From: Prinia subflava
Taxonomy: Eukaryota > Chordata > Aves > Passeriformes > Cisticolidae
Direction of reading: 5' to 3'
Assembly (NCBI RefSeq): GCF_021018805.1
Contig: NW_026960608.1
Location: forward strand, 992,001 to 1,056,000
Length of the DNA: 64,000 nt
In this document: positions 29,000 through 40,283 of the stretch, one piece after another
Layout of the letters: each line of letters starts with the position of its first letter
Numbering within the stretch: position 1 is the first letter of the stretch
Notes under the pieces: model-generated
The model's input: the letters and a program-made list of their open reading frames with translations, nothing else
Database searches by the model: none
Told to the model about the DNA's origin: nothing
Program-made: the position numbers and the translations under genes

Positions 29000-30700
29000 C
29001 AGGACACGCCTACCATCTTCCAGCCGAACCTCGTGGCTCTGGTACCCACCGTCCCGCTAGCCCCTGCTGCCCCGTCCCCTTTCCCCGCTGCCCCTGGCAC
29101 TCCACCTGCCCCCAATACCCCCCCTCCACCCTGATCCACGCCATCCCGCTTCTCCCTGCTGTCCCGGCTTCCGCGGTATCTGCTCCCAGTTCCACCAGCG
29201 CCACCGCGGGTCCCCCTCAGCGCCACGCCGCTTCCCCTCCTCCGACCCCCCCCATGCGCGCTGTGACAGGAGCCCAGCTGCCCTGCCCGCCTGCGCCAGT
29301 CCCCGAGCTGGCGGCTGTGGCACCGCGGCTCCCCACCCCCAGTTTCTCCTCCGGTGTGCACGTGCCCAGGGTTCCCTTTGTGCCCCCTGGGGCTCCAGCA
29401 CTATTCCCCAGTCCAGGCATTCCTGCACGGTTCCCCTGTCCCAGCGTTTCGCAGAGATTCCCCAGCCCCAGCATTCTGACAACGTTCCCTGGTCCCGGCG
29501 CCATGGCACGGGACCTCATAGATGCTGCAGCCGCAGCCCCGGCCAGTGCCGCCGTGCTCCGCCCTCCGCCCGCCCCGGTGCTGGCCGCGGTTGTCCCCGT
29601 GTTAGAAACGGTGCCCTCTTCGCTTGCCGCTGCTGCTCCGGCCAGACCCCCCGGTCCCGCCGCCCCGGCGGCTCCGCTCATGCCCACACAGCCCCCCATG
29701 TTTGCGGCCGCCAAGCCCAGAGTCGTGCTTCCCTCCGCGCCCGCAGCAACAGCCCAGCCTCCCGCCCCCAGCCCCCCCGGAGCTCCTCTGTTGTTTGCAG
29801 CGCTGCCGCCACTCGCCGCCCTGGGCAGGGCCTTGCCGGCTCCACCGCAGGCCCCCGCGTCCGAACTGCTGCGTGGGGTGGCCCGCCGCTTCTTGCCACC
29901 ACGAATGCCCCGTTCCAGCCCACAGCCGCGGCCGCACTGCCCCCCGCGCCCCCAGTCCCTGCTGCGGCGCTGATGAACACAGACAGGCAACCCGTGCCTA
30001 GCACATGCGCCATGATGCCGCACCACGCAGAACCGCTGGGGTGGCCCGCGCATGAGCAGTTGCTGCTTCCCCTAAACCAGCAAGCTCCGCCTCCGCCCCC
30101 CACAGCCTTGGCCGCAGCTCTGACACAGCCTCCCGATCCTGACCCGCCGCCTGCCACGGTGCAGCCCCAGCCGGCATCCCTGTGCCTTGCTGCGCTGCTC
30201 CCGCCGCCCCCATGTCACATTGCACGACCGCCGATGAGGCCGCCGCCGCCGCCAGAACCAATATTCACAATTCCAGAAGTGTATTCATCCGTGCCGCTAG
30301 CCCGGCCAGTTCCTGCTCCTACAGCCCCAGCTGCAGCCTCTCCGCAAATAATCCCACCACGCCACCACCACGGCACCAGCCCACAGTTCTCATGCATCTG
30401 CAGCCCCCCGACATCCCACCCCTGCCCCCGCCGAGTCTACACACAACACCGCTACAGCCGATTCCTGCACCACCTTGGATGCATCCTTCTGCGCCACCCT
30501 CTCTGCCATATGCCGCTGTCTCGGGCACAACCACATCTTTCAGACACCCATCACCAGCGCACAACCCTGCCCAGCTAACAGCTGATGTGTCTTCGCTGTC
30601 AGCTCCTTTGCCTCCGATGCCTGCTGCTCTACCCCAGCTATCGAATCTCCTCGGTCACCCAGCTGCGTTCCCGCCCTCCGCACCTCTAGTACCGAATGAG
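29000..30700 (+). other. GC-rich Pro/Ala-coding block within gag of G
   Basis: About 1.7 kb with long C-runs and CCG/GCC codons contrasts with the AT-rich rest of the provirus. On the plus strand all three partly open frames yield Pro/Ala-rich peptides, as expected of C/G-rich low-complexity DNA. Long antisense frames here (up to 278 codons) are composition artefacts. Confidence 0.8.
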
Positions 30701-32109
30701 ACTTCATTGTATCACAAGTGGTCCATACAATCCCAGCCAAACACACAAACCGTGCAAAGAGGAGGGAGAGAGTGGAATACGACAGCTGCTTCAATGAATA
30801 CAGGACAGACAGAGAACCATTTTGTCCCTGCAAATAACAACCCTTTGATTCAAATACAAGAGAACCCTGAAAAACAAATAAGTCTGTTCCCAAACAGCTC
30901 TACAGGCCCCCCTGTGTTTGGGACAGACTTCTCAACCCAAAATGAGACATTAAACCCTGAGTATGCATTAACATCAATCTCAAAAGTACAAAATCCCCAG
31001 AAGTGCTTCAACAATTCCCAGTTCACCGACTGGCATGAAGTCAGATGCCAGATTTGCAAAGAAGAAAGTCTAAATCCTCTAGCTATGCCTGTGCTATTCA
31101 GCCAGGAAGCCGAGGGTCCAAGAACATGGAGAGTTATCCCACCTCATGAGATAAAAGAACTGCGAAAAGCAGTGAAAGACAGTGGCATTTGCTCGCCATA
31201 CTTTAAACAACTGCTGAAAAGTACCCTAGAAGGACACATGCTGACACCAAACGACTGTAAAAATCTTGCCAGCATAATTCTCACAGATTCACAATATATG
31301 CTGTGGGAACACATATGGAAAAGAATGCTTACAGGGGTTTTGACTACTTACAAGCAAAGTACTGATGCAACCCTTCACACCCTTACCATATCTAAGTTGA
31401 CTGGTGAATATCCTGATGATCAGAATGAAGATCAAGTGAACCTACCCAGAACAGTGTTTGATGACATTAAAAAAATGGCTCGTAGAGCCTTTTTGCAGAT
31501 TCAGCCTGCAGGAAGTTTTGAAAAAGCCTACAATCTGATCAGTCAAGAGCTGTCTGAACCATTTACTGCATTTGCAGACCGAGTGATACAAGCAGCGGAA
31601 AGGCAATGCAGCGATGATATAGCTCGCCCAATTATGATAAGGGACATTATTGAAAATAACGCCAATGCTGAATGTAATAGAGTAATCAAAGCCCTAGGAA
31701 AACAAAGACCCACAGTACCTGAAATGATTGAAGCCTGTAACAAATTTGGAAGTCCACAGCAAGTGGCAGCTATCCAAGCAAATGAACTTGGAAAGACTTT
31801 AAGAGAAAAAATTGAGCGAGCTCTTACAGCTCAAGCAACACAGGCAGAGGCACGAGACCAAAAACTGACTGAAATCCTAGCTGCTTTGCACCTGAACTCC
31901 CAGCAACAAAACAACACCATGGCTGTTATGCAAACTGCTGTAACCTCAGCACCTTGCTACTTTTGTAAAAAACCTGGTCATATTGTGAGAAATTGCCCAG
32001 AAATTAAAAGGGGTGCACAAGCACCACATCGCTGCCATGCCTGCAAGAAAGGGAAACATCATGCCTGGCAATGTCGAGCTAAGCATGACACAAGGCAAAC
32101 CCACTTTCC

Positions 32110-32116
32110 AAAAAAC
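32110..32116 (+). promoter_or_regulatory. gag-pro minus-one slippery heptamer of provirus G
   Basis: AAAAAAC is phased A-AAA-AAC in the gag frame (codons CCA-AAA-AAC). Slipping by minus one enters the pro frame, which has no stop from here to 32944. The palindrome GTCACGTGAC, about 22 bases downstream, could contribute to a stimulatory structure. Confidence 0.75.
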
Positions 32117-32946
32117 TCCAAAGCGAGTGCGCAATGCCGTCACGTGACGAAACAAATAGTGGCATCCCAAGCACCCGAGGCAAAATTTATGAATGCCTCA
32201 ACTCCACAACCCTCTGCTACGTTACCAGTCGGATCCCAGGTAATGACCCAGAACTACTACCCCCAGGATCCTGGCGCACATTGGCAGCCTCCAAGCCAAC
32301 AACATTTTTGAAGGACAATGGCTATGAGCATATTTCAACAGGCATTACTGGGACTTCACAAAAGAGACAAGACTTTTTAGTTGTTGGTAAAGAAAGGAAT
32401 AGCATCCTAGGGCTGCTTGTTTTGCCCTGTGTAATGTCTGTTAACTGCAGTGAAGAATTGCTAGTACTAGCCAATGCTTGTTATCCCCCACTGCATATTC
32501 CACCCAGAACACCTATAGCTATTGCTATAGCACTGCCAACAGGGACTAAAGATCACATGCCGCCAAGCTGCTTCTCAGTTACTTCTGAGAATCCTGAAGT
32601 CCTATGGATCCAACATATAAGCAAACAACGACCTATGATAACTTGTGAATTATCATATGGTGGAATTAGAGTTCATATCAAAGGAATGATCAATACCGGC
32701 TCAGATGTTTCTGTTGTCTCTTATTATAGCTGGCCAACAGAGTGGAAGTTGGTAACTCCCACAGGCACTCTCACAGGCATTGGAGGTGTCACTCCATGCT
32801 TGCGAAGCGAACCGATGATCAGCATTACAGGACCACAAGGAAAAAAAGCATTGATCCGCCCCTATGTAGTGCAGAAACCCATCACAGTGTGGGGAAGAGA
32901 TGTGCTCTCAGAATGGGGAGCCAAAATCGAACTGGGTTTTTCGTAG
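32116..32946 (+). pseudogene. pro: pro of provirus G: dUTPase-like domain and protease with mutated active site
   Basis: An open frame of about 275 codons. The N-terminal half resembles a diverged dUTPase ending (YPPLHIPPRTPIAIAIALP). The protease active site near 32690-32715 reads MINTGSDVSVVS, where the catalytic Asp of DTG is Asn, a change expected to abolish activity. The flap and C-terminus (GIGGVTPC, VWGRDVLSEWGAK) are well kept. The stop TAG at 32944 follows the second slippery site. Confidence 0.85.
32934..32940 (+). promoter_or_regulatory. pro-pol minus-one slippery heptamer of provirus G
   Basis: GGGTTTT is phased G-GGT-TTT in the pro frame, one codon before the pro stop (TCG TAG). 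A minus-one shift continues as FVGATEALS into RT. With the first site this gives the betaretrovirus-style two-shift expression. Confidence 0.7.
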
Positions 32947-35649
32947 GGGCCACTGAAGCACTCAGCACCTTAAAACTGACCTGGAAAACTGACACCCCTG
33001 TCTGGGTCGACCAGTGGCCCCTGCCAAACAATAAGCTGAGTGCCCTCAAAGAACTAGTAGCTGAACAACTACAAAAAGGCCACATCAAACCCACTAACAG
33101 TCCGTGGAACTCACCTGTGTTTGTAATTCATAAGAGAACTTCTGACACCTGGCGATTGCTACATGATCTCAGAGAGATCAATGTAGTAATTGAAGACATG
33201 GGCCCTCTCCAACCTGGCCTGCCTAACCTCTCCATGATCCCAAGAAGTTGGCCGCTTGTAATCATCGATCTAAAAGACTGTTTTTTCAACATTCCACTGC
33301 ATCCAGATGATGCACCTCGTTTTGCCTTCTCCGTTCCAAGTACAAACTTACAAGAACCACTTCAAAGGTATCATTGGCTCGTTTTGCCGCAAGGCATGAA
33401 AAACTCACCAACTATTTGCCAATATTTTGTAGCCTGGGCTTTGTCTCCAATCCGTGAGCAATTCCCACAATCAGTTATTCTTCATTACATGGATGATTTG
33501 CTCATTGCGGCACCAACACAGGAACAAATAGAAAAGACTCGCAACAGTGTTATTACTGAAATAAAAAAAGCCGGACTAGTAATCTCTGAATCAAAAATAC
33601 AAGAAACTGCCCCCTGGAAATATTTAGGTTGGAAACTAACAGAACAGTCTATTGTGCCTCAGAAGATACAAATCCGAACTGATGTTCGTACTCTGCATGA
33701 CCTACAGCAGCTTTTAAGGAGAAATTAATTGGGTTAGGCCTGTGCTGGGAATCACTGCTGATGAACTTGCTCCACTTTTTGATTTGTTGAGAGGAGACAA
33801 TGACATTAAATCTCCTAGATCCCTCGCCCCTGAAGCTCACAAGGCCTTAGAAAAACTTACTGAGGCCCTGCAGAGCAGACAAGCTCACCGTTGTAATACC
33901 GATAAACCCTTTTTCCTTGCAGTCTTAGGGGAGAAGCTGAGACTGTGCAGCCTCATTTTTCAATGGGATTCCTCTCAGAAAGATCCATTGTTAATAATTG
34001 AATGGGTTTTTCTTTCCTACAGGTCACCAAAGACAATCCTCACACCTTTAGAAATGATGTCTCAAATTATCATCAAAGGCAGAGCAAGGCTTCTTTCAAT
34101 AGCAGGCCGTGAATTCGCAATTATCTACTTGCCCATGATTAAAACCTATTGTGATTGGGCAATGCAAAAATCAGAAGACTTGCTGTATGCCTTGCTCGAT
34201 TTTCCAGGCATCTGCTCTATTCCTTATCCAGCCCACAAAATAATCAAAGCTAATTTATGCTACAAAGAAAAACCACTGATCAGTGAAGAGCCTTTAAATG
34301 CAGTCACTATCTTCACTGATGGGTCAGGGCTGACGCACAACTCAGTAGTCACATGGCAAGATAAAGATACTAAATTTTGGGAACAAGATGTCCAAAAAGT
34401 TGAAGGTTCTCCTCAGATTGTTGAATTGGCAGCAGTTGTAAGAGCTTTTCAGCTCTTTCAAGAACCTTTCAACCTAATCACTGATTTGGCATACGTCGCT
34501 AATATTATGAAAAGAATTGAAGGATCTGTTCTAAAGGATGTGAACAATGACAAATTGTGTCTTTGGCTTGCCTGTCTTTACCAAATTCTATCACACGGGA
34601 CTAATCCTTATTTTGTTTCTCACATTAGAGCTCACTCTGGTCTCCCAGGATTCATGGCAGAAGGAAACGCACGAGCTGATGCATTGGCATCAGCAGCATC
34701 TGATGATAAAGTTGCATCAGGCATTGAAAATTCTATTTCAGTGCTTGCTGCAACTACCTTACCTAACACTATTGAACAAGCCAAATTGAGTCATGCATTT
34801 TTCCACCAAAATGCCCAAGCAATCAAATGAGATTTTCACATTACCTTGGAGCAAGCACAAAATATTGTACGAGCTTGCCCAGATTGCCAGATCAGCCAAC
34901 CCCTCCCTTATTCAGGAGCCACCAACCCATGAGGTCTGGAAAGCTTGCAGAAATGGCAAACAGATGTCACTAAGTACCCTTCATTTGGGAAACTTAAAAA
35001 TATCCATGTCTCTATCTATACATTTTCAAATGCAGTGTTTGCTTCTGTACATACAGGAGAAACAGCTAAGCATGTCTGCCAACACTTCTCACAAGCATTT
35101 TCCTATTTAGGCATCCCCCAAGAAATTAAAACCGATAATGGTCCCTCATATGTTTCACAAGAATTAGCTGCATTTTTAAATAACTGGGGTGTTCACCACA
35201 CATTTGACATTCCCTATTCTCCTACAGGTCAAGGCATAATAGAAAGAACACACCAAACTCTAAAATGCATTCTAGATCAACAAAAAGGGGGAGAAGCCCA
35301 GGCCACACCTCAGAGCAGATTGAACAAAGCTCTGTATGTATATAATTTCTTAAATAGCTCAAAAGAAGAGCCTGATCCCCCAATTTACAGACACTTCTTG
35401 AACAACAAAAAAGCAAAACTGAAACAACACCCTCCAGTTTTAGTCAAGAATTTAGAATCAGGACAAATAGAAGGACCATACAATCTTGTAACATGGGGCA
35501 AGGGGTTTGCGTGTGTTTCCACAGGCGAAGGACTCAAGTGGGTTCCAGCAAAAAACGTGAAGCCGTACCACGCATCGAAGCCCATCAACGCCCCTGCATC
35601 AGCCCGTGACCCTGCGAGTGGAAGGCAGGAAGCAAGCACCCAGACCTGA
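32941..35649 (+). pseudogene. pol: pol of provirus G: RT, RNase H, complete integrase
   Basis: RT fingers (WVDQWPLPNNKLSALKEL), palm (IIDLKDCFFNIPLHP) and YMDD (LHYMDDLLIAA, near 33490) are intact to a one-base frameshift near 33720. In the new frame come thumb and connection, RNase H (FTDGSGLTHNS; SPQIVELAAVVRAF; ITDLAYV, normally ITDSAYV; AEGNARADALA) and the integrase HHCC (LSHAFFHQNA...CPDC). TGA codons at 34828 and 34930 interrupt it; the second replaces the Arg of the NPRGL motif. The core has all three acidic residues (QTDVT, KTDNGPSY, GIIERTHQ). The C-terminal domain (GKGFACVSTGEGLKWVPAKN) ends with TGA at 35647-35649. Confidence 0.92.
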
Positions 35650-35652
35650 TCT

Positions 35653-37053
35653 GTGCAGAATCATCGAGAGAAAATTGATCTGCCAGAAACAACTGAAGAA
35701 AAGAATGGAGTTTTTTATTTTTTGCTTGAGTGCATGTTGTTTTTACCTTTTTGTTTTAGTTTTTGTAGTGAAGCTTTACCTGTAAGTCAACCAAAGATGA
35801 ATGTCTGGGTTGCTTTAGCTAAGTCTGCAGGCTCCGATACCATCTGTTTATCCAATACAAGCCCTGACAAACCTTTTTCAACCTGTTTAGTTGGAGTACC
35901 TCTTCCAAAAGGTTTTGATAATGCTACCTTTGAAAAATATTGACCATATGATGATCATTACATAGCTCCGACTCCCAGCGAGAGTCACCAAACTTACATT
36001 GATAATTCTAAAGTTGATAAATCTGACCTTCAAGAGTTAGAAATCCTAGGTTCATTGAATATGGATACCTGTTACTTCTTTCATTTCCTAAGAGAAAATG
36101 GCCCTCTTTTAAATGTTACCCCATATCACCCAGTTTTTAGCAATATGACCTCTTGGTGTAATCAAACTAAGCTTATTGTATATGATGAACCTCACACAGA
36201 CTGTTTTAACAAACTGCCCATCCAACTTCCAAAAGGAATTTGGCTTATCTGCAGAGACAGGGCCTGGCAAGGTATACCTTCAAATATAGATGGAGGTCCT
36301 TGTGCCCTGGGACAACTTACAATAATTGCTCCCAGTGTCAAAAAAGTAATCAAAAAGAAAAACAGAAAAATAAGATCCACCTGGGGACATCACTATGAAG
36401 ACAACTGTGATAGTGATTTTCACCTGTAGAACTCTGGAACATCAATTGTTGCAAGTATTTTTCTACCTCAGTTAGGTTCTTCAATAGCTCTAGAACAGTT
36501 AAACAAGCTAGGGTGTTGGCTCAGTAAAGAAGTAAATGCCACCTCTGCTATGATCAGTGATTTGCTGACAGATGGAGAAGCAGTCAGACATGCCACTTTG
36601 CAAAACAGAGCTGCCCTGGAATTTCTTTTATTAGCACATGGACACGGTTGTGAAGATTTTGAAGGATTATGTTGTATGAACTTATCTGATCATTCTATTT
36701 CTATTCATAAACAGTTACAAAATTTAAGAGATTTAGCTGACCAAATTACAGTAGATAATCCATCTTGGCTAGACAGTTTGTTTGACGGTTGGAGCTTTGC
36801 ACCTTGGCTAAAGGAACTTTGTAAAACAGGCCTGTTCATTTTAATAGTAATAGTTGTAGTTTTAGTAGCAGTTCCCTGCATACTTCAGTGTGTGCAGAAA
36901 ATTATGAGTAAAGCAGTTTCTAGTATTTTAATTGTTCATCAGAACGGGGGAGATGTTGGGAAAGACGAAGTAGAAAGACCTTGCAAATATGGTGGTTTAG
37001 ATTCTGGGAGTCTTGAGTTCAACAAGCGAGATAGAAATGAAAGCATGCTTTGA
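35653..37053 (+). pseudogene. env: env of provirus G (surface and transmembrane subunits), two internal stops
   Basis: A single frame is broken only by TGA (35941-35943) and TAG (36427-36429). It has a hydrophobic leader (LFLPFCFSFCS), then a short surface subunit with Cys residues (MTSWCNQTK; IQLPKGIWLICRDRAW; GGPCALGQLTIIAP), a basic cleavage-site-like region (KKKNRKIRS, near 36352) and TM. TM has a fusion-peptide-like start (SIVASIFLPQLGSS), the LQNRAALEFLLLAHGHGCE segment with a CX6CC loop (CEDFEGLCC), an anchor (LFILIVIVVVLVAVPCIL) and a tail. The frame crosses the PPT and ends inside the 3' LTR at 37053. The CX6CC gamma-type TM joined to a class II pol resembles alpharetroviruses. Confidence 0.88.
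36943..36953 (+). promoter_or_regulatory. Polypurine tract of provirus G
   Basis: ACGGGGGAGA-like purine run immediately before TGTTGGGAAAG of the 3' LTR, within the env frame. Confidence 0.8.
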
Positions 37054-37413
37054 AATTTAGGGTGTAGGGTACAGAGCCATCAGCTTGTGAACAACGATGT
37101 GCTAAGCTGAGGGCCAACTCCCTTGATTAAACAATACCTTTCTGCTTGCCTTAGGTGATGGGACAGTTCTATTGGCTGTATGTAAATGTTATCTTGTATT
37201 AGATTGGTTGGTCCAACACAGACTATTCAACTTGGAAAGATATTTAATGTACTGTATTCGGGACCTCTCTCTCTGTTCCTGCTCTCCTGGCCTGCTTTAG
37301 CTGTGCCTAGCAGCTACAAGCAAGGCCCTCGCAATAAACCACCTGCTACCCTTGCTACTTTGCTTATAGAGATACTCTGTCGCCGACTCTACCGTCACGG
37401 AGATACTCCTTCA
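36954..37413 (+). repeat. 3' LTR of provirus G (460 bp)
   Basis: TGTTGGGAAAG to ACTCCTTCA, with GCAATAAACC near 37332. About fifteen substitutions separate it from the 5' LTR outside the duplication (about 3 percent, hand count). Confidence 0.93.
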
Positions 37414-37598
37414 CTTTGGGAGGGGTCAGGGTTGGCTGATGCAACACCAGGGGTATAAAAGGTGCAGCAGCCATTTTGTGGATGAGCTTGTGGCAGTCGG
37501 CCATGCTCTCAGCACTGCCCTTTTTCCTTATTCAGTACTTTGTTGTGTTTTTTGAGAATTAATAAACCCTTAAAATTTTAAAATGAACTGTTGTTTCT
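37414..37598 (+). repeat. Truncated LTR fragment (3' part)
   Basis: It has a TATA box (GGTATAAAAGG, near 37452), a polyadenylation signal (AATTAATAAACCC) and an end TTGTTTCTCACA. The last 45 bases resemble the end of the element F LTR (47904-48225), which also ends TTGTTTCTCA. It could be the right-hand remnant of H or a separate class I LTR; its 5' part is cut off by provirus G. Confidence 0.55.
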
Positions 37599-39249
37599 CA
37601 CAAGTAGGAGTCGTCAGGTGCTGATGCCTGCTCCAGTGTTCTGTAGTGAGCAGAGCTGCCCGTAGGTGGAAACTTCTCCCCAGCCCCCATTGCCTGTGGG
37701 GCAGCACAGACGCCCATTGGGCATGGCATGACAGTGCTGGGGCCACGGAGTTGGCATCCCATAAGTGAGGGGAGACCCTATGTGTAGGTAGAGGCTCCTT
37801 GGCTGCTTCTAGGGTTGTTTTCTAAGGGGGTCGTTGTTTGTAGGAGGGGTTTCCAACACTGTCTAGCCAGCAGTGGGGACACCTGCACTGTGACTGTCAA
37901 CCTCACCTACAGGGGTCGCTGTGGCTCCACCCAGTGAGTCAGGACTGTGAACCTCTGGGGAGCACCTTGGCAATAGTGGCTGGTCCTCTCTCAATCCCTT
38001 CTTGTATATAGTTATCTGTCCTAGGAAAAGCTGTGAGGTTTTTGTTGGTTTAAAGCAACATGCTCATATGTCTTCTCCCACCCTATTTCCAGATGGACAT
38101 GATTGCTTTAGTGGGATACCATCTTTAGAATTTAAACGAGGTGAACTTGTGTCAACAAAATGCCATACAAAGGCCTTAATAGTTTAAACATGACACAACT
38201 ACTACTGTACGCAATGTTATTTGCTTATGAAGTTCACAGAACTGAGATTTTAATGAACGGGTTTTGTAACTTTTATGTTATGTAACATACTGAATTGTTT
38301 GGATGTGAAAGAATACACAAAAATTAAATGATAGAGTGGTTCCTATTTAGTGATGGCTTGCTGAACATGAGTTAGCATACAAGTCAGACCTTTGCTAATC
38401 CATAGTTGTGGACTATATACTAATACCATTCTTTCCATGCAAGAAGCCAATGATGTTAAGTATTTCAGAACTAATAATAGACGCAGGGAGGGTTTTAGCC
38501 TTGTTTGTGCTGCTTTGGGCTTTACTTCTTCCTGGCTTTTTGTGCAGTAAGGCTCAGGGAATGCTTTGCTGCATGTAGAGCTGATCTAACTTTCTCTATG
38601 TGGTTTGTTTGCTCTTTTCTCTGCTGATGTAGTTCAAGGGGTGCCCATCTTTTCTCAGAACACATTACGTTGTTCTCTTATGTATCTTTACCATGGCTGG
38701 TATAGTAGGTTTTACTCTGGAGTTTTTTGGAGATCTGCATTTTTAAACATTATATATAATAGTGTTTATGAAAGACATTTTGTATGATGGTGAGTTATGT
38801 GTGCATGAATGTTCTTTGTTAGAGATTAGTATGGTAAAAGATGCTAATATAAAATCTGTGGCTGGCTGTTTCTGTTCTTTGTTGTTGGGGTTTTTTTTAA
38901 CTTCTGGGCCACATACCCAGCTGTATCCCATGTCTTATTCTGATAAATTTCATTTTGGGATGATGACTTTCCTAGTTTTTTCCTAGAAATTCAGTTTGAT
39001 GAAAGGCTGATTAACTCTGGAAAAATTGTCCTTTGCATCACTATGGTTTGGCATAATGTAGGTATAGCAAGAAAAAAACCCCTGTGTCGATACAGGTTAG
39101 ACTGGTTGTTTTTGTCTACTTAAGGTCATGTGTATGGTATTTTCTGTTGATTATGAAATTGCAATTAATAATTAGGATTCAGAGTACTTAGATTTTGACC
39201 TTGTGCTTTATTACCTCCTCAGGATAGAACATATTGTAGTTTGTTTGAG
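37599..39249. other. Probable non-ERV sequence; exon-like stretch near 38011-38340
   Basis: No retroviral motif. A pyrimidine-rich tract followed by TATATAG at 37987-38011 looks like a splice acceptor. The next open stretch encodes about 60 residues (for example SPTLFPDGHDCFSGIPSLEF) ending in TAG-TAA-like context at 38185, followed by an AT-rich tail that could be a 3' UTR. I do not recognise the protein. The rest is AT-rich with nothing called. Confidence 0.25.
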
Positions 39250-39730
39250 TTTTATTGTTAATGGACTGTTCTATATCCCCCTGTTTCTCTGAGTTAATGA
39301 TTTTGTCCCGGAAGTTGTTTCCACCCCCCAAGTTGTCAGTTGTACCTAACCCAACTCCTTTTTCCTGAATGTTCTAAGTCAATTTTTCCCTGGACCAGTG
39401 CCTGTGGAAACCTGTCCTGGGGATTCCCCTAATTCATGACGCCCCATTGGTCCATGTGATTTGTTTCCTTCCCACTGTTTTATTATTGGTTCCTAAATTA
39501 TGAAACTCCTCCTTGTTCTCCTCCCACATTCTCTCCCTATTGGTCAAAATTTGTTACCTGCCCCTTGGACCTCCCCTGTTTATAAACTGCTGCGCACTAT
39601 GCTTGGTGTCCAGTCTGTCACTGGCCATTCAGGAGAATAAACCCTTCTGGATCACAAACAGAGGACCTCCTTCTCATTCTCTGCCCCCAACCTGTGCTGA
39701 TATAAAGACCTCCATGCTGTAGAGCAAGTA
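39250..39730 (+). repeat. LTR-like segment, possibly ERVL or class I
   Basis: It has CCAAT-type words (CCCATTGGTCC, CTATTGGTC), a TATA-like CTGTTTATAAACTGC near 39576, a polyadenylation signal GGAGAATAAACCC near 39632 and a downstream GT-rich part, the layout of an avian LTR. Ends and duplication were not found, so the limits are approximate. Confidence 0.45.
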
Positions 39731-40052
39731 CTCTAAGCTGCATGTCCCGTCACCCACTTGGGAAACGTGTCCCACTCAGGGTGCTGTGCCGCGGTGGCTG
39801 AGCTAGCTAGAAGACTCTGGCATTAGCATCAAGGACAGAAAAGGAAGAAGAGGACAGACTATCCACCAGTGCTATTTCCATTGCAGTAATCTGGAAGGAA
39901 TTGGCAGTGGGACAAGGCAGATGGGTTTAATTAGCCTACTGAAATCAAATTTGTAATGTCTTAAGGTCATAAAGGACAATTAACATTATTGACCTGGTTA
40001 TTGAATTTGGTAGGAAATTTTGTGTCAAGTCTTGTCATGGTTGTGTATATAA
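39731..40052. other. No recognised feature
   Basis: About 320 bases without coding or repeat motifs. The last six bases before 40059, CCCTGC, are the target duplication of the next element. Confidence 0.4.
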
Positions 40053-40058
40053 CCCTGC

Positions 40059-40283
40059 TGTCGCTGTTCGCCATGCTCAAATAACACACCGAGTCGGAAT
40101 TTGGGAGAGCAGCAGCAGCAGAGAAAAATCTCTGCCCTTTGTTTATTACTTCCTATTATACACTTTTTGAAGGGTGACCATGGATTGGAGGGTAGTATTC
40201 CCACCTCTCAACCACATTGGTCAAAGGGACTGTCACACAACCTCTCCTCTCCTTGGAGAAGAATGTGAAAACAATGGTAATAT
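40059..40283 (-). repeat. Truncated 3' LTR of the family C mini-provirus
   Basis: It begins (plus strand) TGTCGCTGTTCGCC and aligns to 40750 onward for about 225 bases up to AATGGTAATATTT, then homology stops. Confidence 0.8.

Larger units (their letters stand above)
28670..32311 (+). pseudogene. gag: gag of provirus G with an expanded Pro/Ala-rich spacer
   Basis: The ATG at 28670 gives MGQAHSTSDKYLY (Gly2). Matrix runs to about 28990. A Pro/Ala-rich spacer (about 29000-30700, very GC-rich) is read in three frames through frameshifts near 29120 (C-run), about 29900 and about 30350. From 30182 the original frame is open for 709 codons: spacer end, capsid (about 31100-31850; SEPFTAFADRVIQAAERQ is the major homology region) and two zinc knuckles, CYFCKKPGHIVRNC (31955-31996) and CHACKKGKHHAWQC (32033-32074). 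Gag ends at 32311, overlapping pro. Spacer length is unusual compared with gag of M and A. Confidence 0.9.
27584..37413 (+). mobile_element. Provirus G: near full-length class II ERV with alpharetrovirus-like env
   Basis: The order is LTR (27584-28085), lysine-type PBS, splice donor, gag, pro, pol, env, PPT and LTR (36954-37413). All major enzymes are present, including the integrase DDE core. It has frameshifts in gag and RT, two TGA codons in pol, two stops in env and a mutated protease active site, so it is defective. The LTRs differ by about 3 percent plus a 43 bp duplication in the 5' copy. The flanks ATCTGT and CTTTGG are not a target duplication, so one end has been rearranged or arose by recombination. 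Confidence 0.95.

Noticed and set aside
29217..30157. Long antisense open frames (278 and 159 codons) and several overlapping plus-strand frames
   Set aside because: They lie in the GC-rich Pro/Ala block of G gag, where stop codons are rare in every frame; their Gly/Ala-rich translations have no family resemblance.
37408..37425. Target duplication for provirus G
   Set aside because: Six-base flanks ATCTGT and CTTTGG do not match under any small shift I tried.
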